Assembly (NCBI GenBank): GCA_003640385.1
Contig: RCAB01000060.1
Location: forward strand, 62,001 to 126,000
Source: Setaria digitata
Lineage: Eukaryota > Nematoda > Chromadorea > Rhabditida > Setariidae
Length of the DNA stretch: 64,000 nucleotides
Direction of reading: 5' to 3'
Both the position numbers and the translations under genes were made by a program. Below, one piece after another: positions 52,084-64,000 of the stretch. The notes beneath the pieces were generated by a model, which was given only the letters and a program-made list of their open reading frames with translations, was not told where the DNA came from and ran no database searches. Within the stretch, counting starts at the first letter, position 1. Each line of letters starts with the position of its first letter.

Positions 52084-53400
52084 AGAAATGAAACAGTTAT
52101 CAATAACATTATTTGTAACTCAGTTTTATCAAATGAAAGCAGGATACATGCAGCTTATAGAACAGATGAGCAAATTGTGTTTTAAAGAATGCACCAACTG
52201 AAACTCAATGAAATTATTAGTATTTCGCCGATTTGAGGTTCAGTTTTTTCATTAGGTAGGAATTCAATACACAGTAATTTTTCAATTAAAAATTTGATGC
52301 TGAAAATTCGGGCACTTCTAAATAAGATCCTGCGCTTTAAATATGTTTTTTGAGTATCAGTTTTAAAATTCCAAACTTGGTCTTTTTTCACCAGTGTTAA
52401 AAAATGCAGTTGTTTGAAACGTTCTTTGCGAAATATCATTATAATGAACATTGGAACATTTTCTGTAAATTATCGCTATACTGTACAGCTGACCTTTCAG
52501 CACCATAAGTCCAATATTAAAAGGCTGTGCATTTAAAAAAAAATAATTTATTTTACCCATAGATTCTGTTTTTTTTTAAGGTATTTATTTTCAACGTATT
52601 TTTGGGACGCATTACTGATGGGCAAGAAGTTGTCCCATTATTTTCTTTTTTTGAATCTGTTATCTTTGTTTCAGTGTGTATAAATCAAATACATTATTTT
52701 CGGTATTGAAACAACTTTGTTTAAGTTTTATGGTTATTTAATCAGCTGGTGTTGATCTATTTTCGTCATTAAAGAACGAAATTACTTCACTGACAGTAAT
52801 CATATTTGGAGATATACGATTTTGAACACAACAATGTTTATTTACTGAATTCCATTTTCATCTTTTTTTGTTGTCATTTCTAACATGAAAATATGTTGAC
52901 TTGATAAATTCACTTTTGTAATTTATCCTACAGAATATGAATTATCAATGCTGATGTTATTCATTACTGTTGATTTCAAATGCACAAATTTTAGCATCCT
53001 TTTTCAGAGCTCTGAACAGTTCGTTTATTCTATCAACAGAGGCGTTAATAACGTCTGTATTTTTCAGTAGTATTTTATGAAAAGAAAAAAACATGATGAA
53101 GAACGAATCTCTATATGACAATCTCGTAAATAAATCACTTTCAAGTACATAATCCAAGGACCATATTTCACATGTTTTAAATTAAATTCAAGCCAAATGG
53201 CTACGCCACTTATATAATTATCTCTTCCTCTTCTTATCTACTTATTAGTGCAGTACACAAGTGTTGTCTGCGACAGAGGGTATCTTTTTCTTCACTGTTT
53301 TTTCTATTCATATTTACATATGTATAACTGAGGGTCACCTCCCGAATGGTAATCATTTTCGATCACCTTTCCGAATGCGAATACGGAATAGTTATGATTG
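52084..53400 (+). other. Intergenic region between lst-8 and phosphoserine phosphatase
   Basis: 1.3 kb of AT-rich DNA on which both strands give only short, unconserved frames. It should contain the lst-8 3' UTR and upstream sequence of the phosphatase gene. No clean T-rich acceptor was identified just before the phosphatase ATG. Confidence 0.5.
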
Positions 53401-54168
53401 ATGCCAGTAAAGATAATGCTTTCAGAATTCTTTGGAAATGATTCTGTGGACATGCTGAATGACGATGATTTAAGCAATCTGCACAGGAATGAAGCTGGGG
53501 CCAAGAGACTATGGCAGAATGCAGATGCCGTTTGTTTCGATGTCGATTCCACTTTATGTACCGATGAAATGATTGATGAATTTGCAAAATACCTGCACTG
53601 CTACGAAGTCACCAAATTTACGGAGGAAGCAATGAATGGCGCAATTTCATTCCGAGATTCACTAAAAATCCGTTTAAATATCCTCAAACCAACGCGGAAA
53701 CAACTGGACGAATTCATTAGGGAGAGAAAACCAAAACTGACACCTGGTAGTAAAGCATTGGTAACAAAACTGCAATGTAACCTTATTCCAATTTACTTGA
53801 TCAGTGGTAGTTTCTTCCCTATGATTCTTCCAGTAGCAAAAATGCTGAAAGTAGCTGAGGCAAATATTTATGCGAATGAATTGCTTTTCGACGAGAATGG
53901 AAGGTACATTGGTTTTGATGAGACAAAACTAACCAGTGACTCCGGCTGCGAAGATTTCGGTAAAGCAGCGGTTTGTAAGAAGCTAAAGATGGAGAATGGT
54001 TACCAGAATTTGGTAATGATTGGTGATGGTATAACAGATCTCGAAGCATCTTTACAGGCTGATCTCTTCATTGGTTTTGGTGGGAATCGATGTCGTGAAA
54101 TAGTGAAAAAAAAAGCTCCATGGTTTGTATATAATTTCGATACACTAAGGAGAAGTTTACAGAAGTGA
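53401..54168 (+). CDS. PSPH: Phosphoserine phosphatase (single exon)
   Basis: One uninterrupted frame encodes 255 aa (TGA at 54166-54168). It is a HAD-superfamily phosphatase that hydrolyses L-3-phosphoserine to serine, the last step of serine synthesis, in the cytosol. Catalytic motifs are present: CFDVDSTLCTDE with nucleophile D47 and acid D49 (motif I), LISGSF with S135 (motif II), a motif III lysine near K188 in DFGKAAVCKK, and MIGDGITDLEA with D209 and D213 (motif IV). GFGGN near the C-terminus is typical of eukaryotic PSPH. It is about 30 residues longer at the N-terminus than human PSPH (225 aa); initiation at the internal Met at residue 6 is possible. Motif II reads SGSF where human has SGGF. 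It is the only intronless gene in the window, which suggests intron loss or retroposition. Confidence 0.96.
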   Translation: MPVKIMLSEFFGNDSVDMLNDDDLSNLHRNEAGAKRLWQNADAVCFDVDSTLCTDEMIDEFAKYLHCYEVTKFTEEAMNGAISFRDSLKIRLNILKPTRKQLDEFIRERKPKLTPGSKALVTKLQCNLIPIYLISGSFFPMILPVAKMLKVAEANIYANELLFDENGRYIGFDETKLTSDSGCEDFGKAAVCKKLKMENGYQNLVMIGDGITDLEASLQADLFIGFGGNRCREIVKKKAPWFVYNFDTLRRSLQK

Positions 54169-55268
54169 TCTTTTCTTTGTGAGAAGTTTCGAGATGTCAC
54201 AGCTTAGCATTCTGGTGTTTCAGTGTTAAATCAGGAGTAGGATATTAACCGGTAGTATTCATGTGTGACACGAAACAAGACCTTGCTGTATTTCTAGAGC
54301 TTCTGCTTTGTGTCGCAGAGAATCACATTTAATTTGCGCTTTCTGCAGTTTGCAGACCCTTCATTGTAATTAACTTTGATATTGGTTAGAGATAAACTTC
54401 TTACTTCCAGTGCTGTTCTGCTGACACACACACAAAAAACATCGACGTTTATTTGACAAAATGTGCTTTGCAGTTATTGATTCTGTCATCTGTCACTAGA
54501 CGTGCATGGAAAGCCGTTTCATCCTGTGAAGATCGAATTTGTGAGTGGAAGCAAGAACAAGAGAGGAGTTAGAAGGCGTCGAGACGTATCGTCCTGTGGC
54601 CAAACGTGAACCACCACTCATCTCCTGTTCGGACACCCTCACATCTGAAAAGAAAGGCTCAGGAGGAAAGTAAGAACGGCCCCTTTGGCAACTGTGAAAT
54701 AGTTGCGTCCCATGAGTTCGGTGTTTGTTTTAGTCCTTCTGGTACTGCCTTTTGAGAATCACAGTGGTTGTGCTGAACGCGTGGGAGAGGTAGAAATAAA
54801 GCGGAACGGTAAAGAGAATAAGATAATACCCTTGCTGATGTTTCTGTTTCATTTCCCCATCCCTCCTCCATTTTCCTTCCTTGCAGTCGGTTTGTTTCCT
54901 GTTTATATTTCTGTCGCATCTCCTAACTTTCAGATGACCAACACAGTCATTACCAAATACTCTCTCGGGAATGCACCGAGTGAAATACTCTGTAACTTGT
55001 GGTGGTGAGCATAACTTGCTAGTGATAAAAGAGTTTAAGATTCAGCAGTCATTAAGTGGCCATTTCAGGATATTACTTCGAAGCCATCATCTGCGCAGAT
55101 GCTGCTTTTCTGTTTCAGTTAACTCAATCATTTACTCCAACTGCTTGCAGAACTACATTTGTAGTGATAATGTGCCTGTATTTGAAGCAATCATGGTGAT
55201 ATATCAAAAATAATTTTACTACGTAAAACTTCGTAGAATTGAACGTTTTCTGCATTGCAGAATCTAAC
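54169..55268 (+). other. Intergenic region before RalGAP-alpha
   Basis: About 1.1 kb. The open frame starting near 54703 begins with a hydrophobic stretch like a signal peptide but has no further support and overlaps frames on the other strand. A T-rich acceptor ending at 55260 lies eight bases before the RalGAP-alpha ATG and is a candidate trans-splice site. Confidence 0.5.
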
Positions 55269-58200
55269 ATGTTCGCTCGTAAAGTGAAGTCGGCAGATTT
55301 CACCGCATCGTTGCAGCGCTTCGCCGATCTCCATCGCGATTGTGCCTCACGGGCAAAACATCTCAAACTTGCTCTCGATGCTCTTTGCGTTCAGGTTTAG
55401 GTTTTCTTAATTTTGAGTTTTAAAACCTACTGTCTCGTAAAAATTTTAAAAGATTCTGCATCTTTATATCACATAATTTTCTGATATACAAATGTAATAA
55501 ACCAGAGAGAAAGATGATTAGTAGTCCGTTGCAGATCAAATCGTTATTTGTTGATTGTGAAAAGTAGTTTCTTAATTTTTTAATTTTAACCACTGTAGTT
55601 TTATTCTTCCAAATTTATTCTTTATTCCCTCTGCTTTCTCCATATTAGTTTAATGTTTTCTTCAGAATGGTTCGGAAGCTCGTGCAAAAAAAATTTTACA
55701 TAATTTCGTTTATTCTTTTGCAGGACAAGCGGCAGTTTATGGAAGATTATAGTTTTGAAACATTTCACCTCGTTGATGAATTGTTACTGCAAGCTGACCT
55801 TACTCAAACAGCCCAATCAGTTCTTGAAGCAGAATCGGCCTTGTGGACACTTGAACAGCTGCTCTGTCTTGCACCAGGACTAGTCGGCAGTGGTATATGC
55901 GCTTATGGATTTCCATTTAATATTTCATGCAAATATTTTGATTTTTAGATTTTACATTTGATTTGACGTAAATTTCAAACTCAAGCTTTATTTTTTTTCA
56001 GGTTGGCAGAAGCATGCCATAGAGTATGTTCTGAAGAAAGCGCTATTTCCACACAATTTATTAGCCGTAAGAAAAATTGCATTACGTTTATTCATTATTT
56101 GGTATCAGAGTTTGGCCATATACAGTAACAATAATTCGCAATTAGATGTTGTTTTTCAATGCCTTCTTCCTCATTTTCCCTTAAGGTTAGCAAATTTTTA
56201 TTCTAGTTAAGATGTGATAGTGTTTCTGTACGTTGAAAATTGGATATCATAAGTGCTTATTCATATAAGTTTATCCTACCCATCCGTTTTCAGAAATAAT
56301 TTGTCCACTGAAAGCATTTTGCATAATTATTGCCAGTCGACCGCTATCACTATGGGACCGGGACCTATTCGGAATTCACCACTTGTGAGTAATCCAAATA
56401 ATGCGGCACCAAATGCGAAGGAAAAGGCCCAGTTACTTCAGGTAGTTTAGTTAATGAAGTCACAGTTGCTGTCCGTTATTGTCCCAGTATTTTGGAAATT
56501 TCTTTGAAAGTTAATAATAGAATTTAAAGAACTTAGAAAATTCGAAGAGCTTTTAAGGCTTTTTAGGTATACCTAGACAAGTTTCTTGAGTACTGTACAC
56601 GAGAAACTATTCGGATTGAATGGAGCGATGAAAATATTCGCTTAGAGTGTGCGAAGTTCATTTTGGATCGTGTGGTTGTCCTGTACATTTATGAAATATT
56701 TCCTGATATAGAAGCTAACGGTGTTGATATTTATGGCGGGTGGGAGGGAAGCGAAGGACAGATAGATGTTCGCGATACTGCTGATCCTTTAGTTATTGCC
56801 CGGTATTGGCTTATCAGGTTCGTTGAAATATTTTTTTTTTTTTTTTTTTTTGATAGTCTTGCTAATAAATTGTTCATATATTATCTCCTTCGTTTTCTTC
56901 TTTTTAAAAGCGTTCTTTTGGATATCTGAATCAAAATTTATGGATTTCGGACTTACGTTAACTTTAACAGGTCCTTGGAATTACAGTTCTTGAACTGTTG
57001 ACTGCTTGTAGGTGGATGGCGACAGTTGCGCTCACAACTAATAATGATTTGGCCGTGACGGGTCAGCTGCTCTATCGGAAAGCTTTGTTTTCTAGTCGTA
57101 AAGCGACCAATACGCTTTTAACACTTTTAAAAGAAGCTGTAATGTTGCCATTACCATGTTCGAACGTTATTCATAAAGTTGGTTGTACATTTTTTTTTTT
57201 TGGATTTAATCACTATTATAAGACAAACAGCCTGAAACAAATTATCTGTGAGAATCATTTGGGTGTGGGATTTGAATGTGGTAATCCTTCAACCTTATAA
57301 TGTTCGGAATGGTATGTAATGCTAATATTTGTTTAACTATAGAAAAAAGGAAAGTTATTTTTACTCACCATCAAGTCATTAGTTTGGGTTTTGTTACGGA
57401 TTTTTGGTTTCTTGAGTGGAGAGGTGTCTAGGGACAAAAGTAGGGACAAATTTTGAATTGATTTTATGTTATTTTCTTTTTACTTTAATTCTTTCAGTTA
57501 AAATAGGAGTGCTGGTTCTCATTCCGGTAGCAAACAGTAGTTGAAAGATTTATTTGATTTTTCTTTTCAGGTCTTTTCTTTGATCAATTCATGGTTGTTA
57601 CAACGGAATTTACCTCCTTTTATTGATCAGGAAGGCATTGCAGTTGAATCGTTATCAATTTTGCTCATTCATTTTCTTACTTCTTTTTTTCACAGTCCAT
57701 ACTTACCGGTAGCCGGTGAACGTTTGTCGTCTGCCATTTCCTTAACTCAGAGCTTACTGCAAACAACTCGTGATCTCTCTAATCCTTCGACCCCGCTACA
57801 AAAGTCGTTATCGACAAGAGTCTGGTGCGAACTTATAAAAAGTCTCGCAGACGGTGTACGCATTGTTACTTCCAGGTTATGAACCATTTTTTCCCTCATT
57901 TTCATGCTACCGTTATTTAAGTCACTAAACTCAAAGAAATTGTGTGTAACATTACTGAATAAACTGTGAGACATCTGTATTGCTTTATTCGATTAAATAT
58001 CATGCTTTGCAAGTTCTCATTTTTAGATCTGATGCTTACGGACGCGCAACTTCTGGTGCTCTGGCACAAAACCTCCTTGGTGTTATTGTTTTTGTTCGAG
58101 CCATAAGCGGTTAGCTAATATAAAGTAATGTTAAATTTCAGAAATTTTAAATGATGGGTTTTCTTTCAATGCAGTTATTTAATTTCTGAATAATGTCTGA

Positions 58201-61200
58201 TGTCATCCAGCAAGTAAAAAAAAATAAAATATTCAAAATATTTTACTGTATTTATCATTCAGGTATTGAAATCGAAGAAAAAGTGTGGGACGATGTACTA
58301 GCTGTATTCCAATCTGGTTGTTGGATGCAGATGATTGAACAATGGAGTCGAGTGGTCGATAGTGTTACACGTGCGCTTGTTCTGAATCTTTTTGAAATTG
58401 ATGTTGCTCCGCCTGTTCAATCGGTATATTTATCACTCTTTTTGATTTTGTTCAGGATTTTTACTGCTATGAGATATATAATTGTTTCGGTGTTTATTTT
58501 GGACAAGTGTTAATATGTATTGTTACTAGTTCCATCTGACGCTGTTCCAGACTTCCCATCAAACAGTCAAGAGAGTAAAAAGTAATGAAACTACAAGTAC
58601 TCAGGAAGATGGAAATGCAGAGTTTTCAGAAGAAACTCGATCCGAAAATGATAACCCTATAGAAGATGAAAATGCTCAAATCACTTCAGTAGTGCAGGTA
58701 AAATTTGTGTTATCAAGTTTTTTGACCGACAAAATAACTTTATTTTATTAATCTTATCTTATTTGCTTCCGCTTATCCATCCTTTTTTCATCGGCATTTT
58801 TCTGTTATATGATAACATTTAGCGAAATGATAAATTGTGCTGATGAATTTGGTTTGCACTTTGGATTAAACAAAAAATTTTAATAGAGAATATGATATAC
58901 TATTCTTTTCATTTCTAAGTCCTGATACTTCTTATAGTGCTTATATTCATCCCTTACAGGATTTAAGGTTTATTAAATACTGTGCCGTTTTCGAATTTTG
59001 TCCTGTTAAAGACACGGAAACTGCTTTAACATAAGATTTTACAAAAATATTAAATTGACAGAGGGAAATGAATATGAGTTAATATGTTTTAAGAAAAAAA
59101 TTTTTTTCTTTTTTTTTTTGAACAGTTGCTGAAGTAGATTTGTTTCTTAATCGTTATCTTTTTTGAATTTTTTTTCCTTGACAGTGGTCTTAATACCACC
59201 TGTTAAAAAAAGGATAATTGCTGAAAATTTGCCAAAATTTTGTGGTTATTGGGTTATTTATTTACTGCTCAAGATCTCCGTACTTTTGCTTTTCCTTGCA
59301 TCCTTATTTCTCTTGCATTTTCTGAATAACTAGGAGAAAATTAGGGGTGTGAAGGCAGAGGATTTTTATCTTTTAAAATTTTCTGTTTAGAAGATTGCAA
59401 AAAAAAAATCAAAAAAGATGAAAAAATGAAAGATTAGCGCTCAATCTCATGCACGAGGATGCCAACATTTTATTATATTTTCTTGATTTTTTTTCTGAGG
59501 ATGGTTTAAACGAAAAAGCTATATTGCAAAATATAAGATTGTTGTCATATTTTCTGCTTTATCCTTGTTTGCTTTGGTATTGCCTAGGGTTCAGAGCTAT
59601 AGTTTTCTGTAACTATATAAACATTTTCATAGTGCTTTTGTCTAAGATCTTACTTACACCTTTGTAAACTGTGCTGAATCCTTCGTTGTCGAATGGTTTT
59701 CGAATTGATTTGATTTTGGTAAGTTCTCAGTATAAGATTTTTTTTTTAAAAATTCTTGTTGGCTTTTCATCAGTAGATGCTTATTAGTAATTTGATGTTA
59801 ATTTCTTTTACTAGTACATAAAGTTCCCTTTCCAGGAAATTCGGATTTCCGAATTCATAAATAAAGCACATAGCTTAAATCGAGAGCATGTATGATTTCA
59901 AGTTTGTTCAGCTGGATAAGGGTAGATATCCTATCATTACCGGACTGTTTTTGTTTTGCAAGTATTTATACCGTATCATGCTTAGCTTTAAATGGACATT
60001 TTTAGTGGTGCATTTTCCTTGATCCTCGAATGGAGTCTGAATATTTGCTAATATATTTAGGTTCTGCTGAGCTTTTAATGGTTTCTGTCGTTATTCAGCG
60101 ATCCTGCCATTGAATTCAGTGTTCTTTCACTGAAAGAAGAGAAATTGACTTGGTTTTTAAGCTAGTAAATTTTACGTCAGTTTGCTTCCCTTAGTCACAA
60201 CCTGTTTAAAATTCTTATTCTTAAAACTGTTTTCACGTTGTCCTGCACGTCAGGACATCATTGGTTTTTTCTAAAAGACAGATCAATGTAAACAGCATTG
60301 TTGCTTTGTTTCATTTAGGAGCCATTTCATCACGCAGACTTTTAGGTCCATATGATGAGTGTAGCAATATAGCAAGGATTTGCTATCCTTTCATCACATT
60401 TGCTGTAGTAATCTGGGGAAATGGATAACATCAAATATTTATTAAAATATTTACTAAATATTTACTCATTTTTACATCTCTCTTTTTGTTTGAGCTGTCG
60501 GTAGTTTTGTCATGATAATTTATACTTTCAGTGTGCGAATTAGTTATATGTTAATCTGATCTCCAAATTCTTTGTGCTTTTTCAAGGCTTTATCGATTCT
60601 TTGCCAAATTTTATCAGATACATGAAAATGACCATTGATAATTTAACAGGAACTGTATTGCTGCTATGTTTTAAAATATCTAAATTGTGAGAATTCAAGG
60701 GAAAGTGTAATGATATATTTCAATAATAGATTCTCTCTTAATTTTTTTATTGAACATTACTATCTTCCGAAATGTGTTTTAAAACATCTATAAAAAATTA
60801 TAAGTTTATTAATAGTTGGATATCATTTAAGAAGTTCTGACAATTCATTTCATATTCCAATTTCGTATTATAAATTCTTCCATTATATTTTGGTAATCTT
60901 TCGAACTTTCTCGTGATTATCGCTTCTTTCAAAAAGTGTTTGGTTCTGTATCCCGAATTCATATCATGGCTATTTTGTTGTGTTGGTGAATATTTGCTAA
61001 TTTTCTCCCGCAGGAGCAAAATTTTCGTCATTTGTATCAGAATTTCTTGCTTTCTATGTTCTGGACGATATAATCATTTGGAAGATTGCGCATCGGTAAC
61101 TATATAGAAGTTGGGTTTTAGGAAAATGGCGTCTAACTTGCGCACAGTCGTCTACGAGTTTTAGGTTCCCATGGTTGTTACTTCATGCTAGTTCCCTTTT

Positions 61201-64000
61201 AAGCATTCTATGGAATTTGTTTTTAGCAACTTTATTCATTGCCTTGTTCAAATATTAAAACTTTTTATCAATGCTCACGTTAACTGATTTTTTAAAATTT
61301 GTTAATGTAGTTAGTGATATTAAGAGGTAGTTTCATTCCCCATTATTATTTTATTATTCACTATTTTATTTATCATTTGAGGATCATGAACTCGCCTCAG
61401 CTTATGTAATTTTCGCCATCGAAGTTGTCCTCCTGTGTGTTGTGATCCATTATTTCTATTATAGTTATGGTGATTATTACTTTTTTTCATAACTTTCGCT
61501 TCTTGAAACTATTTCTTCCTTTCTTCATTTACTCAAGTGGCGGTTGCTTAATTGCTTTCAAGCTTGGACGGTAAAATTAGAGCGTTTTCTGTTCCTTTCC
61601 CTTCCTTTGGCTCATTCCCTCTATCATTATTTTAAACGTTTAGCTTTTTCTCAAAGGAAAGATTTCTAGATTCGTAGTGTTTCAAATTTCTAATTTAGAA
61701 TTGATTCGCAACATAATAGGTTTTTTGAGGCCATATTGAAAAATAATCTCATTATTTATGCCTGGAAATTTACAAAACGATTAGAATTTATACGATGAAG
61801 GTTTGGCATACTGATAATGATAGCGTGCATACATAACGCAAATAATTGACAATAATCTAACAGTTATGGTAATTGCAACAGCTGACTTGTAACAAGTTAT
61901 ACATTTATGTTGATATGTGAAGTCGCCTATAGAATAGCTTCAAAGATCATTTCTCAGTTGGTTGTTCTGATTAAGCTCGCATTGAAGGCCCATGCAGATG
62001 CGATTCATCATTAATTACTCTATTTTTATGGTTATCAACGACCCTAATTGATAAACGATTAGGTTAGATTGTCATTAACATCGACAAAATGTTCCGAAGT
62101 TTATATTATCTCTGCTGATGATGTTGAAAAGTATTTGAAGGGTTTCCTACTCAAACGAGTTACGGTATACTGTAGTAGTATTGATAAAGTACTAATATTG
62201 CTTATTGATAAACGGTTTTCTATCTACAAATATTATCACTAACGATCAAGCCAGCATAGATCAATAATATTTTGAAATTTTAAGCAAAGTAAATTTCAGT
62301 AAGAGTTTGCTGGAATCGTTTTGTGCAGCTTTCTCAATTATGAAATTAATTTTGTGAAATTTACAGTCAACTGGTGATGCGGCAGTATGGTTGAGAGTTT
62401 GGATGCGAATTGTTAATTTGGTATCACCATTGCATGCTGCTCATTCATATCTTGCTATTCAGGTCATTTGTCTTATCTTGCTATCCAGGTCATTTGTTTT
62501 AAACTTATTAGTCAAATAATAATTCTGAAGAGCTGAAATACAGCACTTAATTTTATTTCAGATTTTGCTGCAGACTGTGCCTTCGCTTAAAATTAAGGAG
62601 TTATTTGCAAGTTTTACGGCTTGCTGCAGCTATTTCTGTGTAGTATTTTCATAGCCTTGTTAAACTTTTCATACAAAAGTTTAGTTTTTTTAAGCCTTAG
62701 TTAGATAACCGTCATCGAGATCAGCTGGTTTTACAACAAATTATTTAAAGTGCTAATGTGATGAAGTTTAATGTGATTTGTCTGAGGGCTCTTTTGTCTT
62801 TTTTAGCCTAGTACTATTTAGTTTAGCTTAACTATCATGTTCTCTGCATGAAGTGCAACTTTGTCAATTGTATATAACTCTTTGACTTTTTAGACTATTT
62901 CAAAAACCATCAACACTTTGCTTCGACTAAGTGGTACTGATGCACTGATACACTGGATTTGTACGCGATTATTACTTCTTCCGCCTCCTGGTCAAGCGCA
63001 TTGTTTGCCAGCATACTGTGCTGTTCTTTCAACTATCAGTCCTCCACCCCTAATCGAGGTCAGTTTGTTTGCAGTAGTATGTTCAAATATTTCAATCCAG
63101 AAAGTAAATGAAGTTTTAGGTACAATCCAGAATTCAGTATCACATAACTCTAAAAGTTTCACATAACTATACATATCTATCTATGTTTGTTTTATATATG
63201 TTCATTATCAACATTTTTGTTTGGATTTTGAACATTTCAGCACTGCATTAATTTCTTCCCCTTATAACTAATGCACAAGTGGTAATCACTTGATCTACAT
63301 AGAAATTTACATTGGAGATAGAGGAATTGTAGAAACATCTGTTTTGTTTTGGGAAGTTGAGGAGCTGAAATCAAGTAGTGGTGCTGCACTACAAATTATT
63401 AATTTATTGATATACCCAAGTATCATCTTTTTTGTTTTCTTGTTTCCGAAAGTAACATCAGCTTATATTAACCAGTTATGCATACAGAAGGAAAATATCT
63501 TTTTAATAAGATATCAATAATATTTGAGGATATAAATCATTGCAGAAGGGGATTTCCTTAAACTTATTTTATAAGGTGGATTAGTAAGAACAGGAAGGTT
63601 ATGATTGTTCAGTACTTGGTAATAGCTTTAATTCTTCATATAAGATTTAAACAATACATTTAGATTATACATTTTAAAATAAAGATCTCCAGGACTTTTT
63701 TTTAAAAAAAATTTCGTGAAATCACAGATGGTGATACCAAACAAATACGTAAATTTTAGAATTTTGAAATATAGGAGCAAAAAACATTGCTGCTTTTTGA
63801 ATAGTAATTTGCTCTGTTCCTCTTATTTTCTTCCTGGCTCTTAAGCTCATATTTCTTTTTTTTTTTTTGATAAATCAGTATTGTCGAAGTATTGACTCCA
63901 GGCGCATATTCTACTCGCTCTTGCTCGAGCAATTCTTTCCGAACGTTTTACCACCGTCCTAGAATATATGCCATTCATGTCCAAGGATTACCTTACTATA
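55269..64000 (+). CDS. hgap-1: Ral GTPase-activating protein alpha subunit, N-terminal part (runs off window)
   Basis: Exons 55269-55394, 55724-55892, 56002-56185, 56294-56441, 56567-56817, 57012-57177, 57571-57875, 58027-58109, 58263-58423, 58551-58697, 62367-62462, 62562-62639, 62894-63058 and 63902-64000 (cut by the edge) join in phase to 726 aa. The start MFARKVK, then RAKHLKLALDAL, WQKHAIEYVLKKALFPHNLL and RKIALRLFIIWYQSLA, aligns with the RALGAPA1/2 N-terminus. Later VWDDVLAVFQSGCW plus VTRALVLNLFEIDV matches its mid-region helical repeats. An acidic linker is encoded by 58551-58697. RalGAP-alpha with RalGAP-beta stimulates GTP hydrolysis on Ral GTPases; the GAP domain itself is C-terminal and outside the window. 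The worm ortholog is HGAP-1. A helical-repeat tuberin relative is the alternative. The last exon uses a CTCCAG acceptor 23 bases past an earlier AG whose frame hits a stop. Confidence 0.88.
58698..62366 (+). other. Long intron of the RalGAP-alpha gene
   Basis: 3.7 kb of T-rich DNA between in-phase exons (donor GTAAAA, acceptor TTTACAG). In vertebrate RALGAPA this part of the protein is a long low-complexity linker, so small poorly conserved exons could be hidden here. None was found with matching phase and convincing composition. Confidence 0.5.
62448..62499 (+). repeat. 26 bp tandem duplication spanning a 5' splice site
   Basis: Two consecutive 26 bp copies of TATCTTGCTAT(T/C)CAG followed by GTCATTTGT, at 62448-62473 and 62474-62499, differing at two bases. 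The first copy contains the exon end and donor used in the model (exon end 62462). The second supplies an almost identical donor at 62488/62489, 26 bases downstream, which would shift the reading frame. Confidence 0.9.

Noticed and set aside
54703..55008. Putative secreted protein with a hydrophobic start
   Set aside because: No continuing conserved sequence, a conflicting frame on the opposite strand, and the hydrophobicity follows from T-rich DNA.

Overview
This 64 kb window is AT-rich nuclear DNA of a metazoan. It most resembles a spirurid/filarial nematode: the genes are split by many AT-rich introns ending in T-rich CAG/TAG acceptors, several start codons sit just downstream of an orphan T-rich acceptor (as expected for spliced-leader trans-splicing), and the protein set matches LET-502, HIM-6, LST-8, HGAP-1 and a centromeric H3. 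No rRNA, tRNA, CRISPR array, bacterial operon or viral gene was recognised. The species assignment is an inference. || Layout. 1-1098 has no gene. 1099-11191 (minus) is a nine-exon RUN+SH3 protein (UNC-14/RUSC family) with a 4.5 kb first intron. 13211-14240 (minus) is a four-exon centromeric histone H3 (CENP-A), divergent from 14731-15745 (plus), RNA polymerase subunit RPB6. 17184 to at least 27403 (minus) is a supervillin-type gelsolin/headpiece protein whose 5' end is unresolved. 28747-34743 (plus) is a BLM/HIM-6 RecQ helicase. 35577 to about 37625 (plus) holds only the N-terminal exons of an INO80-type chromatin remodeller; its ATPase is absent. 38402-38658 is a 128 bp near-identical direct repeat around a single N, which looks like a contig seam. 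39458-47971 (plus) is Rho kinase (ROCK/LET-502), 27 exons. 49213-52083 (plus) is mLST8/LST-8. 53401-54168 (plus) is an intronless phosphoserine phosphatase. 55269 to the window end (plus) is the N-terminal part of RalGAP-alpha (HGAP-1-like). || Reading frames were joined across introns by hand. In the RUN/SH3, CENP-A, RPB6, ROCK and LST-8 models every junction keeps phase from start to stop. The supervillin, helicase and RalGAP models keep phase over the listed exons, but the helicase N-terminus is tentative. || Functional themes: genome maintenance and chromatin (CENP-A, BLM, INO80, RPB6), actomyosin and neuronal transport (supervillin, ROCK, RUN/SH3), and Ral/TOR growth signalling (RalGAP-alpha, LST-8). 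I found no clearly new multi-gene system. The most useful leads are the broken INO80 next to an assembly seam, three apparent GC-AG introns, an H3-like CENP-A tail, an intronic inverted-repeat element, a duplicated splice donor and a uORF ahead of lst-8.
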